Part shown: in pieces, positions 22,826 to 31,432 of the stretch
Layout: every line of letters starts with the position of its first letter
Numbering within the stretch: position 1 is the first letter of the stretch
Assembly: GCA_038131695.1 (NCBI GenBank)
Contig: JAYPQA010000006.1
Span: 1-35,746, forward strand
Length of the DNA stretch: 35,746 nucleotides
DNA from: JADHLK01 sp038131695
Lineage (GTDB): Bacteria > Pseudomonadota > Alphaproteobacteria > Puniceispirillales > Puniceispirillaceae
Direction: 5' to 3'
Notes under the pieces: generated by a model
What the model saw: only the letters and a program-made list of their open reading frames with translations
What the model was told of the DNA's origin: nothing
Database searches by the model: none
Made by a program: the position numbers and the translations under genes

Positions 22826-25170
22826 CTAGCCAGCTGGCCGCGCCAGAAAGCGGTCGCGGAAATGATGAAAAGCCAGCAGCAAAATGGCCAGAGCTATTGC
22901 GCTCAGATAAATTTCTGCCGGACGGAACATAATCAGCAGCGCGAGCAGCAGGCGCCCGCCTGCCTCCAATATGGAAAGGCGGCGTTGATCAAAGCTGGCC
23001 AGGGCACTGGACAACAGATAGAGTGCCAGCCCCAACCGCGCCAGCAAGCCAGCCAGCCAATCCCAGTGAATCTGGCCATCATAGCCCGGCAGATAATCCT
23101 GCGCCGCAGAGGCCGGATCAATCACCGCCTTTTCAATCAGCAGCAATTCTGGATAGACAGCAAAGACAAAGGGAATAACAAACATCACAATCCCGGATTT
23201 CACCGCTGAAAAGCCGGTTCGCATCGGTTCTGCCTTGGTGATTGTAGAAGCCGCGAAGGCAGCCAGAGCCACTGGCGGCGTTATCGCTGAGGCCACGGCG
23301 AAATAGAAAATAAACATATGCGCGGTAAAGGTCGCCATACCAAGCCCCACCAGCATCGGCCCCATCAGCAAGGCGACATTGATATAGGCCGGAACCGCCG
23401 GCATCCCCATTCCCAGCAACACCGCCAGCAGCATGGTCAAGAACAGCGCAAAAAGCTGAAAGCCGATAGACCCGGCGCCAATATCAAAACCTTTCAAATA
23501 GCTCAACACATCAACAGAGACGAATTTTGCCACTGCGGTAAAGCTGAGACAGACATCAATCACGGTCACTGCCAGAAACATCAGATAGAGCGTGGAAATG
23601 GTGATACCTGCCTCAGACAGACCGTCCAAAACCTTGCGGGGATTTGCCCGAAATTCCCGATCCAGAAACATCAAGACCAACAGCAGGGCTACGGCCCACC
23701 AGCCAGCCGCGCTGGCATCGCCAGCGGCGCTCTGCACAAGTTCTGAAATCCAGGGCAGGTTTTCCGCCCGGCACAGCTCGCCGGTCATAATAATCTCAGC
23801 CCCCAGCAGGCGCGAGATCGGATCACAGCCAACAAAATCCTTCGGCAACAGCAATAAAAGCAAAACCAACAAGACCGGCCCGAAAATCTGCGCCAGATGC
23901 AGCCGGTCCGAGCGGGTCAGCTTCATCTCATCTGTCACCTCGCCAATCGCCTGAATATTCTGCTTGCGCGCCTGAAACACAACCGACAGAAACAGGCAGA
24001 AAAATACAGCAAGGCTGGAATGGCCGCCGCGATAATAATCTCACGATAGGGCACGCCAGTCAGCGAGGCCATGATGAAGGCCGCCACCCCCATAATTGGC
24101 GGCATGATTGACCCGCCAGACGAAGCGGCTGCCTCCACGCCTGCAAAAACCTTGGAAAAGCCGCGTTTCAGCATCATCGGAATGGTCAGCACACCAGTGG
24201 ACAGCACATTGATGACCGGCCCGCCGGTGATCGTTCCGAACATGGCTGATGACACAACCGCCGCATGGGCCGGGCCGCCGCGCAAATTGCGGGTCATGGA
24301 AAAGGCCAGCTTGATCAGCGCCTGACCGCCCGCACAGCGACCAAACAGCGCGCCCAGAATAATATAGGGAAAGACCAGCAGCATCAGCACATTGATGAAG
24401 CGGCCCAGCAGCCCGGCTGAATTATTGATCAGCGCATCGCGCACCACTTCCCGGCCAGAAGCCAGCGAGCGCGGCTCTTCACTGCTGAGGATGGTCACCA
24501 AATATTTATTCTGATCCTCACCGCCGAAAAAATACCAGTTCAGCACGGTCAAAAAAGTATAGCTGGCGACCAGAATGGAAACCAATACCAACGGCAAGCC
24601 CCAAACCTTGACATTATAAGCGAGGAAAACCACCACACAGGCAAAGATAATCAAAGCCAGCCACGGCCCCGTCGTATTCAGCCATTTGGGATCTTCCGGC
24701 ACCTCCGGAATAGGGAGCCCCAGCATCTCAGCGACCTGCACCTCAGATTCCAGTGCCTGGGCAATCAGCCGGGCGCGATCTCCGGTGAATTGGTCAATGA
24801 TACAAATGGCTTCCAGCTCAGTCATATAGGTAACAGAAATGGTTGCCGCAGCGACGACCAGGGCAATATCCATAAACAGCCCCATCGCGCGGCGCACCGC
24901 CCCGCGATCCCGCCAGCTGACATATATTGACTGCTTCAGGGCCACAATGACCATCATGCAGAAAAACACTATCGGATAGAGCCATTCTGTCGGGAACCGG
25001 CGCACCTTCATACCGTCCCAGCCGGTTATCGCCTTCCAGCCATCATCCCAGCCAGGAATGCTGGGCGTTACATTCAACAGCCCCACAAACACAAAAACCA
25101 GCCCCAGCAAGTAAATCAGGCTCTGGCGCAGGCCGCTCTCGGTTGCTTTTGCTGCTTGTGTATTTTCCAT
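22826..25170 (-). pseudogene. TRAP transporter fused 4TM/12TM permease (TAXI type), one frameshift
   Basis: An inner-membrane TRAP permease combining the small and large subunits. The upstream piece (25170-23935) has an N-terminal 4TM part, then PYIILGALFGRCAGGQALIKLAF, SAMFGTITGGPVINVLSTG and AAASSGGSIMPPIMGVAAFIMA, the DctM signatures. The downstream piece (from about 24000 to 22826) continues with LGMGMPAVPAYINVALLMGP and AITPPVALAAFAA. The join lies at a run of five A (plus strand, near 24000): one more base yields YFFCLFLSVVFQARKQ and a single frame of roughly 780 residues. It pairs with the TAXI receptor just upstream. The sulfatase starts 9 bp beyond its stop, so those two are co-transcribed. 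Confidence 0.9.
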
Positions 25171-25240
25171 ACCCCTACCCTGCCAGACTACCGCATTGGC
25201 GAATAGTGCTTATCTGCAAATATTCTTTTGTTTTTCAGTT

Positions 25241-25273
25241 AAAAAAAAAACGGGCAGCCATGCCAGCTGCCCG
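25241..25273 (-). terminator. Rho-independent terminator after the TAXI receptor gene
   Basis: On the minus strand a hairpin with 8-bp GC-rich arms (CGGGCAGC/GCTGCCCG, 7-base loop) is followed directly by ten T. It lies in the 121-bp gap between the TAXI receptor stop and the permease start. A terminator here would cut permease and sulfatase expression relative to the abundant receptor, the usual stoichiometry for binding-protein transporters. Confidence 0.92.
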
Positions 25274-25292
25274 CTTATGTTTCTAGCCCGCC

Positions 25293-26347
25293 TTACGGCT
25301 TGGCACAGGCTGGCACAGTATAGCCTGCCTCTTCCCAGGCGCGCACCGCGCCCGGATGGTATTTCAGCGGGTTAGGGCCACACATTCCGCTAACCTTGGC
25401 ATCCAAAACCCCATAATTGGCATAGGCTGCAAATGGAGCCTTGGCCTTTATCTTGTCCAGATTATCAATATGCATCTTGGTCAGTTTGTAGGCCAGATCA
25501 GCATCCATATTCTTATTGACCATATCACCGCCAACCACAGCCATACCGCGGAAAGTGCCGTCCTCTGACACCACTGTCCAGCCTGAGCCGAGACCATTTT
25601 CCACATCAGATTTGGCCAGCCTGAAGGCGGTTGAACCCGGCTTGTTCAGGATCTTTTGGCCAGCTTCTGATTCAAACTGATCCTTTGGCATGGAAAAGGC
25701 GGTCATCGCACCGGCGGCCCCGGCCTGGGTAATCCGGCCGCTGGGGAACAATTCGGGATCAGGGCAACATCCACTGTGCCATCCCACAACTGCCGGAGCG
25801 GCTTGGTTCCAGCTAACCGTTACAGACTCATAATCCTCTTCATGCTTCAGACCGGTCATCACCCGGATCAGGTTGCGGGAGTGGTTGTGGCCGCGCCGCT
25901 GCAATGGCCATTCAGGATCTTGCGGCCTTTGAGATCATCCCAGCCATCTACGCCCTTGGCATCATAGCCATACAAGAAAAATACACCCAGCGTATAGGGA
26001 TAGAGAAGCTGGATATTTGAGGCCAGTTCTGCCCCTTTTTCCTTGCCAACATTTGCATAAGGGCCTGCCCCAAGTGACAGCAGAAATGGCAGGATGAATG
26101 GGCCGGAAACAAAATCCACCTTACCCTCGCCAACAGCCTGTGTGTAGTTGGTCGCTGTCTGGCCGTCTTTCAGCTGAATATTGGCAACACCGGCCTCACC
26201 GGCATATTCGACAAGGCTGGCAACACCCAGATGCACGATCTGGCCAGCTCCGCCTGTTTCAGCAGTCAGGTTAACCTGTGCAGAGGCCGTTGAGACACTC
26301 AATATGGCTGCTGCACCGAAAGCGATTCTTGCGATTTTACTTTGCAT
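25293..26347 (-). pseudogene. TAXI-family TRAP solute receptor, several indels
   Basis: The extracytoplasmic receptor for the adjacent TRAP permease, about 340-350 aa when repaired. A Sec signal peptide (MQSKIARIAFGAAAILSVSTASAQ) precedes the TAXI domain; LKGRKILNG, the start of the second lobe and FSMPKDQFESEAGQKI are recognisable. Three frame breaks are visible: a missing base near 25885 (TTTPAT should be TTNSRNL), an extra G near 25790 (VVDGTVDVALIP appears when removed) and a missing base near 25758 that restores PELFPSGRITQ. The gene is otherwise well preserved, so I suspect sequencing error. TAXI systems move glutamate, oxo-acids and other organic anions; here the neighbours suggest an aromatic or sulfated anion. 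Confidence 0.88.
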
Positions 26348-26392
26348 TTTTTCCTCCCTTGCTCAGTTTGTCGCGAGACCGTGACCGGCCTC

Positions 26393-27750
26393 TCAGTCGC
26401 GCTTGATTGATTTTTCAAAATAAGGCACCGGAGAAATTTTTGCTCTGATACCGACGGGCTCATGCGCCTCTACCGTGCGGCGCTTAGAGTTTGGCTCTCC
26501 CCAAAGCAGGGTCACTTCACGGCCCATAACTGCTTCTTCGGGATCAATCAGGGCCGTGGACAGGGTCGCGCCCGCATTGGAGGAATAACAACTCCATTGC
26601 GAGAGACCGATCAATTTGTCCCCTGCCAGAACCTGATCATTTTCAAAGGTGGCATACATCGGGATAGGGAGCGAGATAAATTTTGTCCGCGGCTGCTGTG
26701 CGCCGACAGACCGGCGCATCACATCAAACACATCCTCATTGTTCCATTCCAGCGTCACCTTGGTGCGATGCGGGCCATCCTGCATGGCCAGCAAGGCCTC
26801 CCGGCCCAAAAATTCATGGTCGAAATGTATCATTGGCCCATAGCCAACCTCAAATGGGTTGACCATGTAATCTGCCTCATTATCCGAGACAAAACTACCC
26901 CCAAGAGAGGCCCCGCCCTCAAAAGACTGGGCAGGCAGCCATTGCCGGAAGGCCGCATTGTGATCGCCAACATAGATAGAGGGAAAGGGCCGTGGCATCC
27001 AGCCAGATTCCTGGGCAGCTGTCGGATAGGTGATGGCCCCGGCCTTGCGCAGGCCAAATTCCGCACCCATCTCTTCAACTGCTGCCCGAATATCCCATTG
27101 CGAGTCCCAGTCCCCATAGATTTCAAAACCAGGCCTCCCAGCCATACCATGGCGCAAAGCCCGCACCGTATGACCGGCAATCTTGAATTCACCGATATGG
27201 AAAAACTTAATCTCCGGCAAGGTGCCTTCAGAGAGTTTCTGGGTCAGCGCCAGCGCATTCGGGCCTTGCAGCTGAAAGCGAAACACATCCCGCCGTTCGC
27301 GCGGAACAATCATATTCTCATTGCGCGTTACCTCAATATTGAGATCGCTGCTTTCACTGTGGAATTGCAACCAGCTGCTGGCCGTTGGCGGGCCAACCAC
27401 GCGCAGGAACTCCTCTGCCTCACAGAACAGGATCGCATCCGAGACCATATGCCCGCTGGCATCTGTCATAATCAGCTGCTTGGCCCGCATCGGAACCAGA
27501 TTATCCAGCCGGTTGGTGGCAAATTGCGAGACGAATTTCAGCACATCGGGCCCGCGAAGATGCAGCTCGGTCATGTGATAGGATTGCTCAAACATGACAA
27601 CCGATTCATGCCAGGCCCGCTGCTCATCACGCCAATTTGTAAATTCCGGCGGAATGCGGAAAAATAACATGGCCCAGATCAGAGCTGCGCAACTTGCTAA
27701 GCCCCGCCCGCAGCCGCCATTTTATCTGCAAGTGATGTCACATCCGTCAT
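26393..27750 (-). CDS. LigM/DesA-type THF-dependent aryl O-demethylase, N-terminus frameshifted
   Basis: A GcvT-fold enzyme resembling LigM/DesA, which transfer the methyl of methoxylated aromatic acids (vanillate, syringate, 3-O-methylgallate) to tetrahydrofolate. Matching blocks are FTNWRDEQRAW, SYHMTELHLRGPDVLKF, FRFQLQGPNALAL, LPEIKFFHIGEF, VRALRHGMAGRPGFE, ASLGGSFVSDN and VTLLWGEPNSKRRTVE. The continuous frame starts at 27670, but it lacks the usual N-terminal 25 residues. Repairing an extra G near 27705 and an extra base near 27663 gives MTDVTSLADKMAAAGG, LSKLRSSDLGHVIFP and a start at 27750 behind AGAGGAG, 21 bp from the upstream stop. The exact aromatic substrate is unknown; a DMSP demethylase (DmdA) is less similar. 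Confidence 0.88.
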
Positions 27751-27771
27751 TATTCAAACACTCCTCTTTTC

Positions 27772-28695
27772 TTATTTTTGACGCAAGGGCCTGGGGCCAG
27801 ACCCGCCATGATGAAAGGGCGTAACAGAAATATTCTTGCCCAGTTCAATCACCATCAAATCCTCAGCCACCAGCACCGTGCCGTCATATTCCTCAGCCAG
27901 CTCTTCCAGCAGAACCCCAATCGGCAGCGGGTCCGGCGGCAGCATCACCAAATGCGTCAACATCGCCAGCTTTGGCTGAGTCTGGGCAAAAACCCGGCCG
28001 ACATCTGTCGGTGTGGCATGATGGTCAATCGCTGTCTGGATAGCCGGATATTTGGCCAGCGTTTCCGGGCGGGCGGCGGCTATCTCATGCACAAACACAT
28101 CCGCCCCCTGTGCCTGGGCTATCAGGTTTTCATTATAGCGGGTATCATGGCTGTGGACGAAAACACGCCCGCCATATTCCACCCGAAAAGCATAGGCCGG
28201 GCGGATAAACTCGCCGTGATCCACCTCAATGGCGATGATTTTCAGCCCGCCCCTGTCATAGACCACCCCTTCTTCATAAAGATGCGGGATAATCCGCATA
28301 TGTTCCGGGTCAATCTCGCTGTCTGCCACGCGAATATCCCGGTCCGGCTTGGTCGCCTGCCAAGCCCCGGCCGCAATATCCTCAACCCCGGGCGGGCCAT
28401 AGAGATGCAGCGGCCCGCCGCGGTTGGAAAAAGGTTGTCGAATAGTACCCGTCATCACCAAATCAAACAGCCCGGCATAATGGTCTGAGTGGTAATGGGA
28501 GAGAATAACCGTATCGGTAAATCCCAGCGGCAGGCCGGCCTGGGCCATGCGAATCGCAGCCCCGCGTCCGCAATCAATCAGTACCCGCTCGTCACCCGCC
28601 TCAATCATGGTCGCCGTCCCGAACGCCTCCGCATGCGGATTCGGTATCCCGGTTCCCAGCAGCGTAATACGCAACATCTCTTTTTTGTCCGGCAT
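27772..28695 (-). CDS. RNase Z/AtsA-like MBL-fold hydrolase
   Basis: A 307-aa metallo-beta-lactamase-fold hydrolase. The N-terminal LGTGIPNP and the zinc motif His67-x-His69-x-Asp71-His72 (SHYHSDHYAG) place it in the RNase Z/arylsulfatase AtsA group (COG1234-like). Later ligands appear as VHSHDTRYN, where the family normally has SGDT, and DHHATPTDVG with LTHLV. Possible roles are sulfate-ester, lactone or cyclic-phosphate hydrolysis. The ATG at 28695 follows GGGGGAAACAAAA and is a better start than the in-frame TTG at 28710. It is the first gene of the locus transcribed away from the LysR regulator, so it and the O-demethylase are the likely regulated genes. Confidence 0.86.
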   Translation of the reverse strand: MPDKKEMLRITLLGTGIPNPHAEAFGTATMIEAGDERVLIDCGRGAAIRMAQAGLPLGFTDTVILSHYHSDHYAGLFDLVMTGTIRQPFSNRGGPLHLYGPPGVEDIAAGAWQATKPDRDIRVADSEIDPEHMRIIPHLYEEGVVYDRGGLKIIAIEVDHGEFIRPAYAFRVEYGGRVFVHSHDTRYNENLIAQAQGADVFVHEIAAARPETLAKYPAIQTAIDHHATPTDVGRVFAQTQPKLAMLTHLVMLPPDPLPIGVLLEELAEEYDGTVLVAEDLMVIELGKNISVTPFHHGGSGPRPLRQK

Positions 28696-28743
28696 TTTTG
28701 TTTCCCCCAAAACACTCTGACGCTAAAAGCTATTAGAAATGTT

Positions 28744-28787
28744 GTAAAATACTGATTTACTTTTTTGATATAGGTTTTATCTATATC
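28744..28787. promoter_or_regulatory. Two inverted repeats in the LysR/MBL intergenic region
   Basis: GTAAA-N7-TTTAC spans 28744-28760, the size expected of a LysR T-N11-A type site. A perfect 7-7-7 inverted repeat GATATAG/CTATATC spans 28767-28787 and ends 2 bp before the LysR ATG at 28790. Both lie between the divergent starts and are candidate activation and autorepression sites. Confidence 0.6.
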
Positions 28788-28789
28788 TT

Positions 28790-29701
28790 ATGGATCCGAA
28801 ATTTCTTACCCAGCTGGCGGTGATCGTAGAGCTTGGATCGGTCAGCAAGGCAGCACGCAAGCTGAATGTAACGCAGCCCACCCTCTCGCGTTCGGTGCGG
28901 GTAATAGAGGATCGGGTCGGCTCCAAAGTGCTGCATCGCGAGCGCTATGGCGTATCCCCAACCGAAATTGGCAGCCGTCTGGCCGAGGAAGGGCGCGCCA
29001 TCCTGCGCCGCTCGGAACAGGCCCGCACGGCTATAGAGGAATGGCGGAACGGGCTGTCCGGAGAGCTACGAATTGGGGTTGGCCCCATGCTGGCCGCGAC
29101 GATTTTGAGTGATTTTTTTGCCGGGCAAGCGGCTGAGGCCCCCAGCTACAGCCTGAAGCTGCATTGTGAGGTTGCCTCTGGCCTCGCCCGGGCGCTGAGC
29201 GCTGGAGAATTGGATCTGGCCTTGTTCCCCTATGATTTGAACCGGTTTGATGATCAGCTACTACGCCAGCAGATTTACCGTGACCAGCTGCAGATTTTTG
29301 TTGCAGCCGATGATCCGCTGGCGAACCAGCTGGCCGTGCCGCCCTCTGCCCTGGCTGATCATCACTGGATCGCGATCAGTGAATCCTCCGGCCTGTTTGA
29401 GATTAATAGCGAGATGCTTAACCGAATGGGGCTGCCGCACATGTTTCCAAGGCTGGAAAATACCGGCGATGTGGTGATGACTTTCCGGATTCTGGAGACG
29501 ACAAAATCCTACTCCCTGCTGCCGACCCGCACCATGGCCAGCTTTGCCGGGCGCTATGGGATCGCGCCGGTTGACCTGACCGAAACGCTGCCGGAGCGCA
29601 ATATCGGCCTGTGGACCCGGCGCGATACGCATGACCGGCCGGAGGTGGTGGATTTTACCAAAAGGCTGACCCGATTTCTGGAGAAACAGGGCCTGCGCTA
29701 G
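28790..29701 (+). CDS. LysR-family transcriptional regulator
   Basis: A 303-aa regulator with the N-terminal LysR winged helix (LAVIVELGSVSKAARKLNVTQPTLSRSVRVIEDRVGSKVLHRERYGVSPTEIG) and a C-terminal effector-binding domain. The start at 28790 is fixed by the helix-turn-helix, but the sequence before it (CTATATCTT) has no Shine-Dalgarno and is half of an inverted repeat, so translation may be weak or leaderless and autoregulated. It is divergent from the MBL hydrolase and is the probable activator of the MBL/O-demethylase/TAXI-TRAP/sulfatase locus. The effector is presumably an aromatic acid or pathway intermediate; that is inference. A tRNA-Ser gene lies 95 bp beyond its stop on the other strand. 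Confidence 0.92.
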   Translation: MDPKFLTQLAVIVELGSVSKAARKLNVTQPTLSRSVRVIEDRVGSKVLHRERYGVSPTEIGSRLAEEGRAILRRSEQARTAIEEWRNGLSGELRIGVGPMLAATILSDFFAGQAAEAPSYSLKLHCEVASGLARALSAGELDLALFPYDLNRFDDQLLRQQIYRDQLQIFVAADDPLANQLAVPPSALADHHWIAISESSGLFEINSEMLNRMGLPHMFPRLENTGDVVMTFRILETTKSYSLLPTRTMASFAGRYGIAPVDLTETLPERNIGLWTRRDTHDRPEVVDFTKRLTRFLEKQGLR

Positions 29702-29796
29702 GCGGCTCTGGATTGGGGGGCAGAGGCTGGAATGGAGGCGCAGGACTTCCCCAAATCCCATTTATTCAATGGATACAGGGTTTTGATAAAGGGAAA

Positions 29797-29888
29797 TGGC
29801 GGAGGGGAAGGGATTCGAACCCCCGAAAGGAATTTCTTCCTTTAACGATTTAGCAAACCGCCGCCTTCAGCCACTCGGCCACCCCTCC
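29797..29888 (-). tRNA. tRNA-Ser (anticodon GCU)
   Basis: The minus strand reads GGAGGGGTGGCCGAGTGGCT at the 5' end, an anticodon loop TTTGCTAAA (anticodon GCT, decoding AGC/AGU), a long serine-type variable arm (GTTAAAGGAAGAAATTCCTT-like hairpin), GGTTCGAATCC in the T arm and a paired CCCCTCC end. An encoded CCA finishes the gene at 29797. The 92-nt length is that of a class II tRNA. Confidence 0.96.
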
Positions 29889-30350
29889 GCAAAAATGAGG
29901 TATTGAAGCTGGGCACCGGGCCCCGGCGTATGCACCGCCATCTTTACTGCCATTAGCCATTTGTGTCAATTTTGATTTGCCTGTCAGCGGGCGGGTTTTG
30001 CTAGCCATGTGAAGGCTGGTGCGCGAAAAGACCTGAATCACCACCACAATGCCTGCCACGATCAGGCCAATACCGACCAGGGCTGGCCAGTCCAGAACCT
30101 CGCCAAACCGATACCAGGCCACCAGCGTGATCAGCACAATTCCCAGCCCTGACCAGAGCGCATAGGTCACCCCCACCGGCAGCCAGCGCATCACCAGCGA
30201 CATGAACACAAAACAGACCAGATAGCTGACCAGCATGATAACAGTCGGCACCGGACGGGTCAGCGTGTCCGAGGCTTTCAGCGAGGTGGTCGCGATCACT
30301 TCAAACAAAATCGCCAGCACCAGATAGACATAAGGCAGAAAAACAGCCAT
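29850..30350 (-). CDS. SMR-family multidrug/cation exporter, run-on C-terminus
   Basis: A four-helix small multidrug resistance protein of the inner membrane. The conserved Glu in the first helix (YLVLAILFEVIATTSLKAS), WLPVGVTYALWSGLGIVLIT and the final helix GLIVAGIVVVIQVFSR are all present. Family members are about 105-115 aa; here the frame continues for some 50 extra residues and ends inside the tRNA-Ser gene. A one-base shift near 30005-30025 would give an ending QPSHG and a TAG at 30001, restoring the normal length, so the extension is probably an indel artefact. The ATG at 30350 follows AAGGGTG. It is divergent from a LysR regulator. Substrate cannot be told (quaternary ammonium, guanidinium or polyamine). 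Confidence 0.87.
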   Translation of the reverse strand: MAVFLPYVYLVLAILFEVIATTSLKASDTLTRPVPTVIMLVSYLVCFVFMSLVMRWLPVGVTYALWSGLGIVLITLVAWYRFGEVLDWPALVGIGLIVAGIVVVIQVFSRTSLHMASKTRPLTGKSKLTQMANGSKDGGAYAGARCPASIPHFCGGVAEWLKAAVC

Positions 30351-30484
30351 CACCCATCACCCTTGTTTTCTTAAAAAGCCGTGGCGCAGCAAAAGGCCGG
30401 ACAGACCAGCCCAGCCGCATTGCCTGTCGGCCCTTTATAGCTTATTTTGGGGCAGCAGGTCATAAATTTTAGGGCGTTTGAGAA

Positions 30485-31432
30485 ATGGATATGCTCACCT
30501 CCATGCGGGTTTTTACCCATATTGCCGGACAGCGCTCTTTTCGCGGCGCGGCAGAAACGCTGGATATGACTCCGTCTGCCATTTCCAAGCATCTGGCGGC
30601 CCTGGAGGAGCGGCTGGGCACCCAGCTGATTGAGCGCACCACACGGCGCGTGGCCCTGACCGAGGTGGGCGCGGCCTATCTGGCGCGCTGCCGCCATATT
30701 ATCAGCGAAATTGACGAGGCTGAGCTGGAAGTATCCGATGCAACCGGCGAGATTCAGGGGATTTTGAAAGTCAGCGCCCCGCCCGCCTTTGCCCATCGCC
30801 ATATTGCCCCGCATCTGCCGCTCTTGATGCAGCAATATCCAAGGCTGGCGATTGACCTGATCACCGCCGACCATTCCCTTGGCCCGAATGACAATGTGAC
30901 CGACCTGCATATCTCTATCACCGGCATGACACCGAATCCTGAGCTGGAAAATGTCACCCTGGCCAGCAATACCAAGCGGCTGGTTGCCAGCCCGGCCTAT
31001 TTGGCCAGCCATGGCACGCCTGCCTCTGTTGATGATCTCTCCAGCCACCGGCTGATCACGCTGGAATATGGCCATCCGCATAATGAATGGCATTTCAGCA
31101 CTGATGGCAGCGGGCCGGACCGGTTTCGTGCCAATGGCCCATTGCGGATGGATTCCGGGGAAGCGGTGCTGCGGGCGATTTTGAATGGCGGCGGTATCGC
31201 CATGCTGCCAACCTATGTAACGGGCAAGCATATTCATGCCGGCCAGCTGACCCCGATTCTGGATGATCTGGTGCGCGAGGATGAGCCGGTGCACGCGGTC
31301 TGGCGCAAGAAAAACCATCGCCGCAACCGGATTGAGCTGCTGGTCTCTTTCCTGAAATCAGTTTATGGCACGGTGCCCTATTGGAACCAGCCGGACGGCA
31401 CCAGTGAGGCCGCCCAGCGCGCCGCCCTCTAG
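30485..31432 (+). CDS. LysR-family transcriptional regulator
   Basis: A 315-aa regulator of the CrgA/DsdC-like LysR branch: N-terminal winged helix (MRVFTHIAGQRSFRGAAETLDMTPSAISKHLAALEERLGTQLIERTTRRVALTEVG) and a substrate-binding domain with SAPPAFAHRHIAPHLPLLMQQYPRLAIDL and ILNGGGIAMLPTYV. It is divergent from the SMR exporter across a 134-bp spacer, making that gene a plausible target. Its stop overlaps the gatB stop by 4 bp in convergent orientation. The effector is unknown. The start is set by the helix-turn-helix; only a weak ribosome-binding site (TTTGAGAA) is visible. Confidence 0.92.
   Translation: MDMLTSMRVFTHIAGQRSFRGAAETLDMTPSAISKHLAALEERLGTQLIERTTRRVALTEVGAAYLARCRHIISEIDEAELEVSDATGEIQGILKVSAPPAFAHRHIAPHLPLLMQQYPRLAIDLITADHSLGPNDNVTDLHISITGMTPNPELENVTLASNTKRLVASPAYLASHGTPASVDDLSSHRLITLEYGHPHNEWHFSTDGSGPDRFRANGPLRMDSGEAVLRAILNGGGIAMLPTYVTGKHIHAGQLTPILDDLVREDEPVHAVWRKKNHRRNRIELLVSFLKSVYGTVPYWNQPDGTSEAAQRAAL

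Noticed and set aside
26393..27750. DMSP demethylase DmdA or glycine-cleavage T protein
   Set aside because: The order of motifs (FTNWRDEQRAW, FRFQLQGPNA, ASLGGSFVSDN) fits the LigM/DesA aryl O-demethylase group better; no glycine-cleavage or DMSP genes are nearby.
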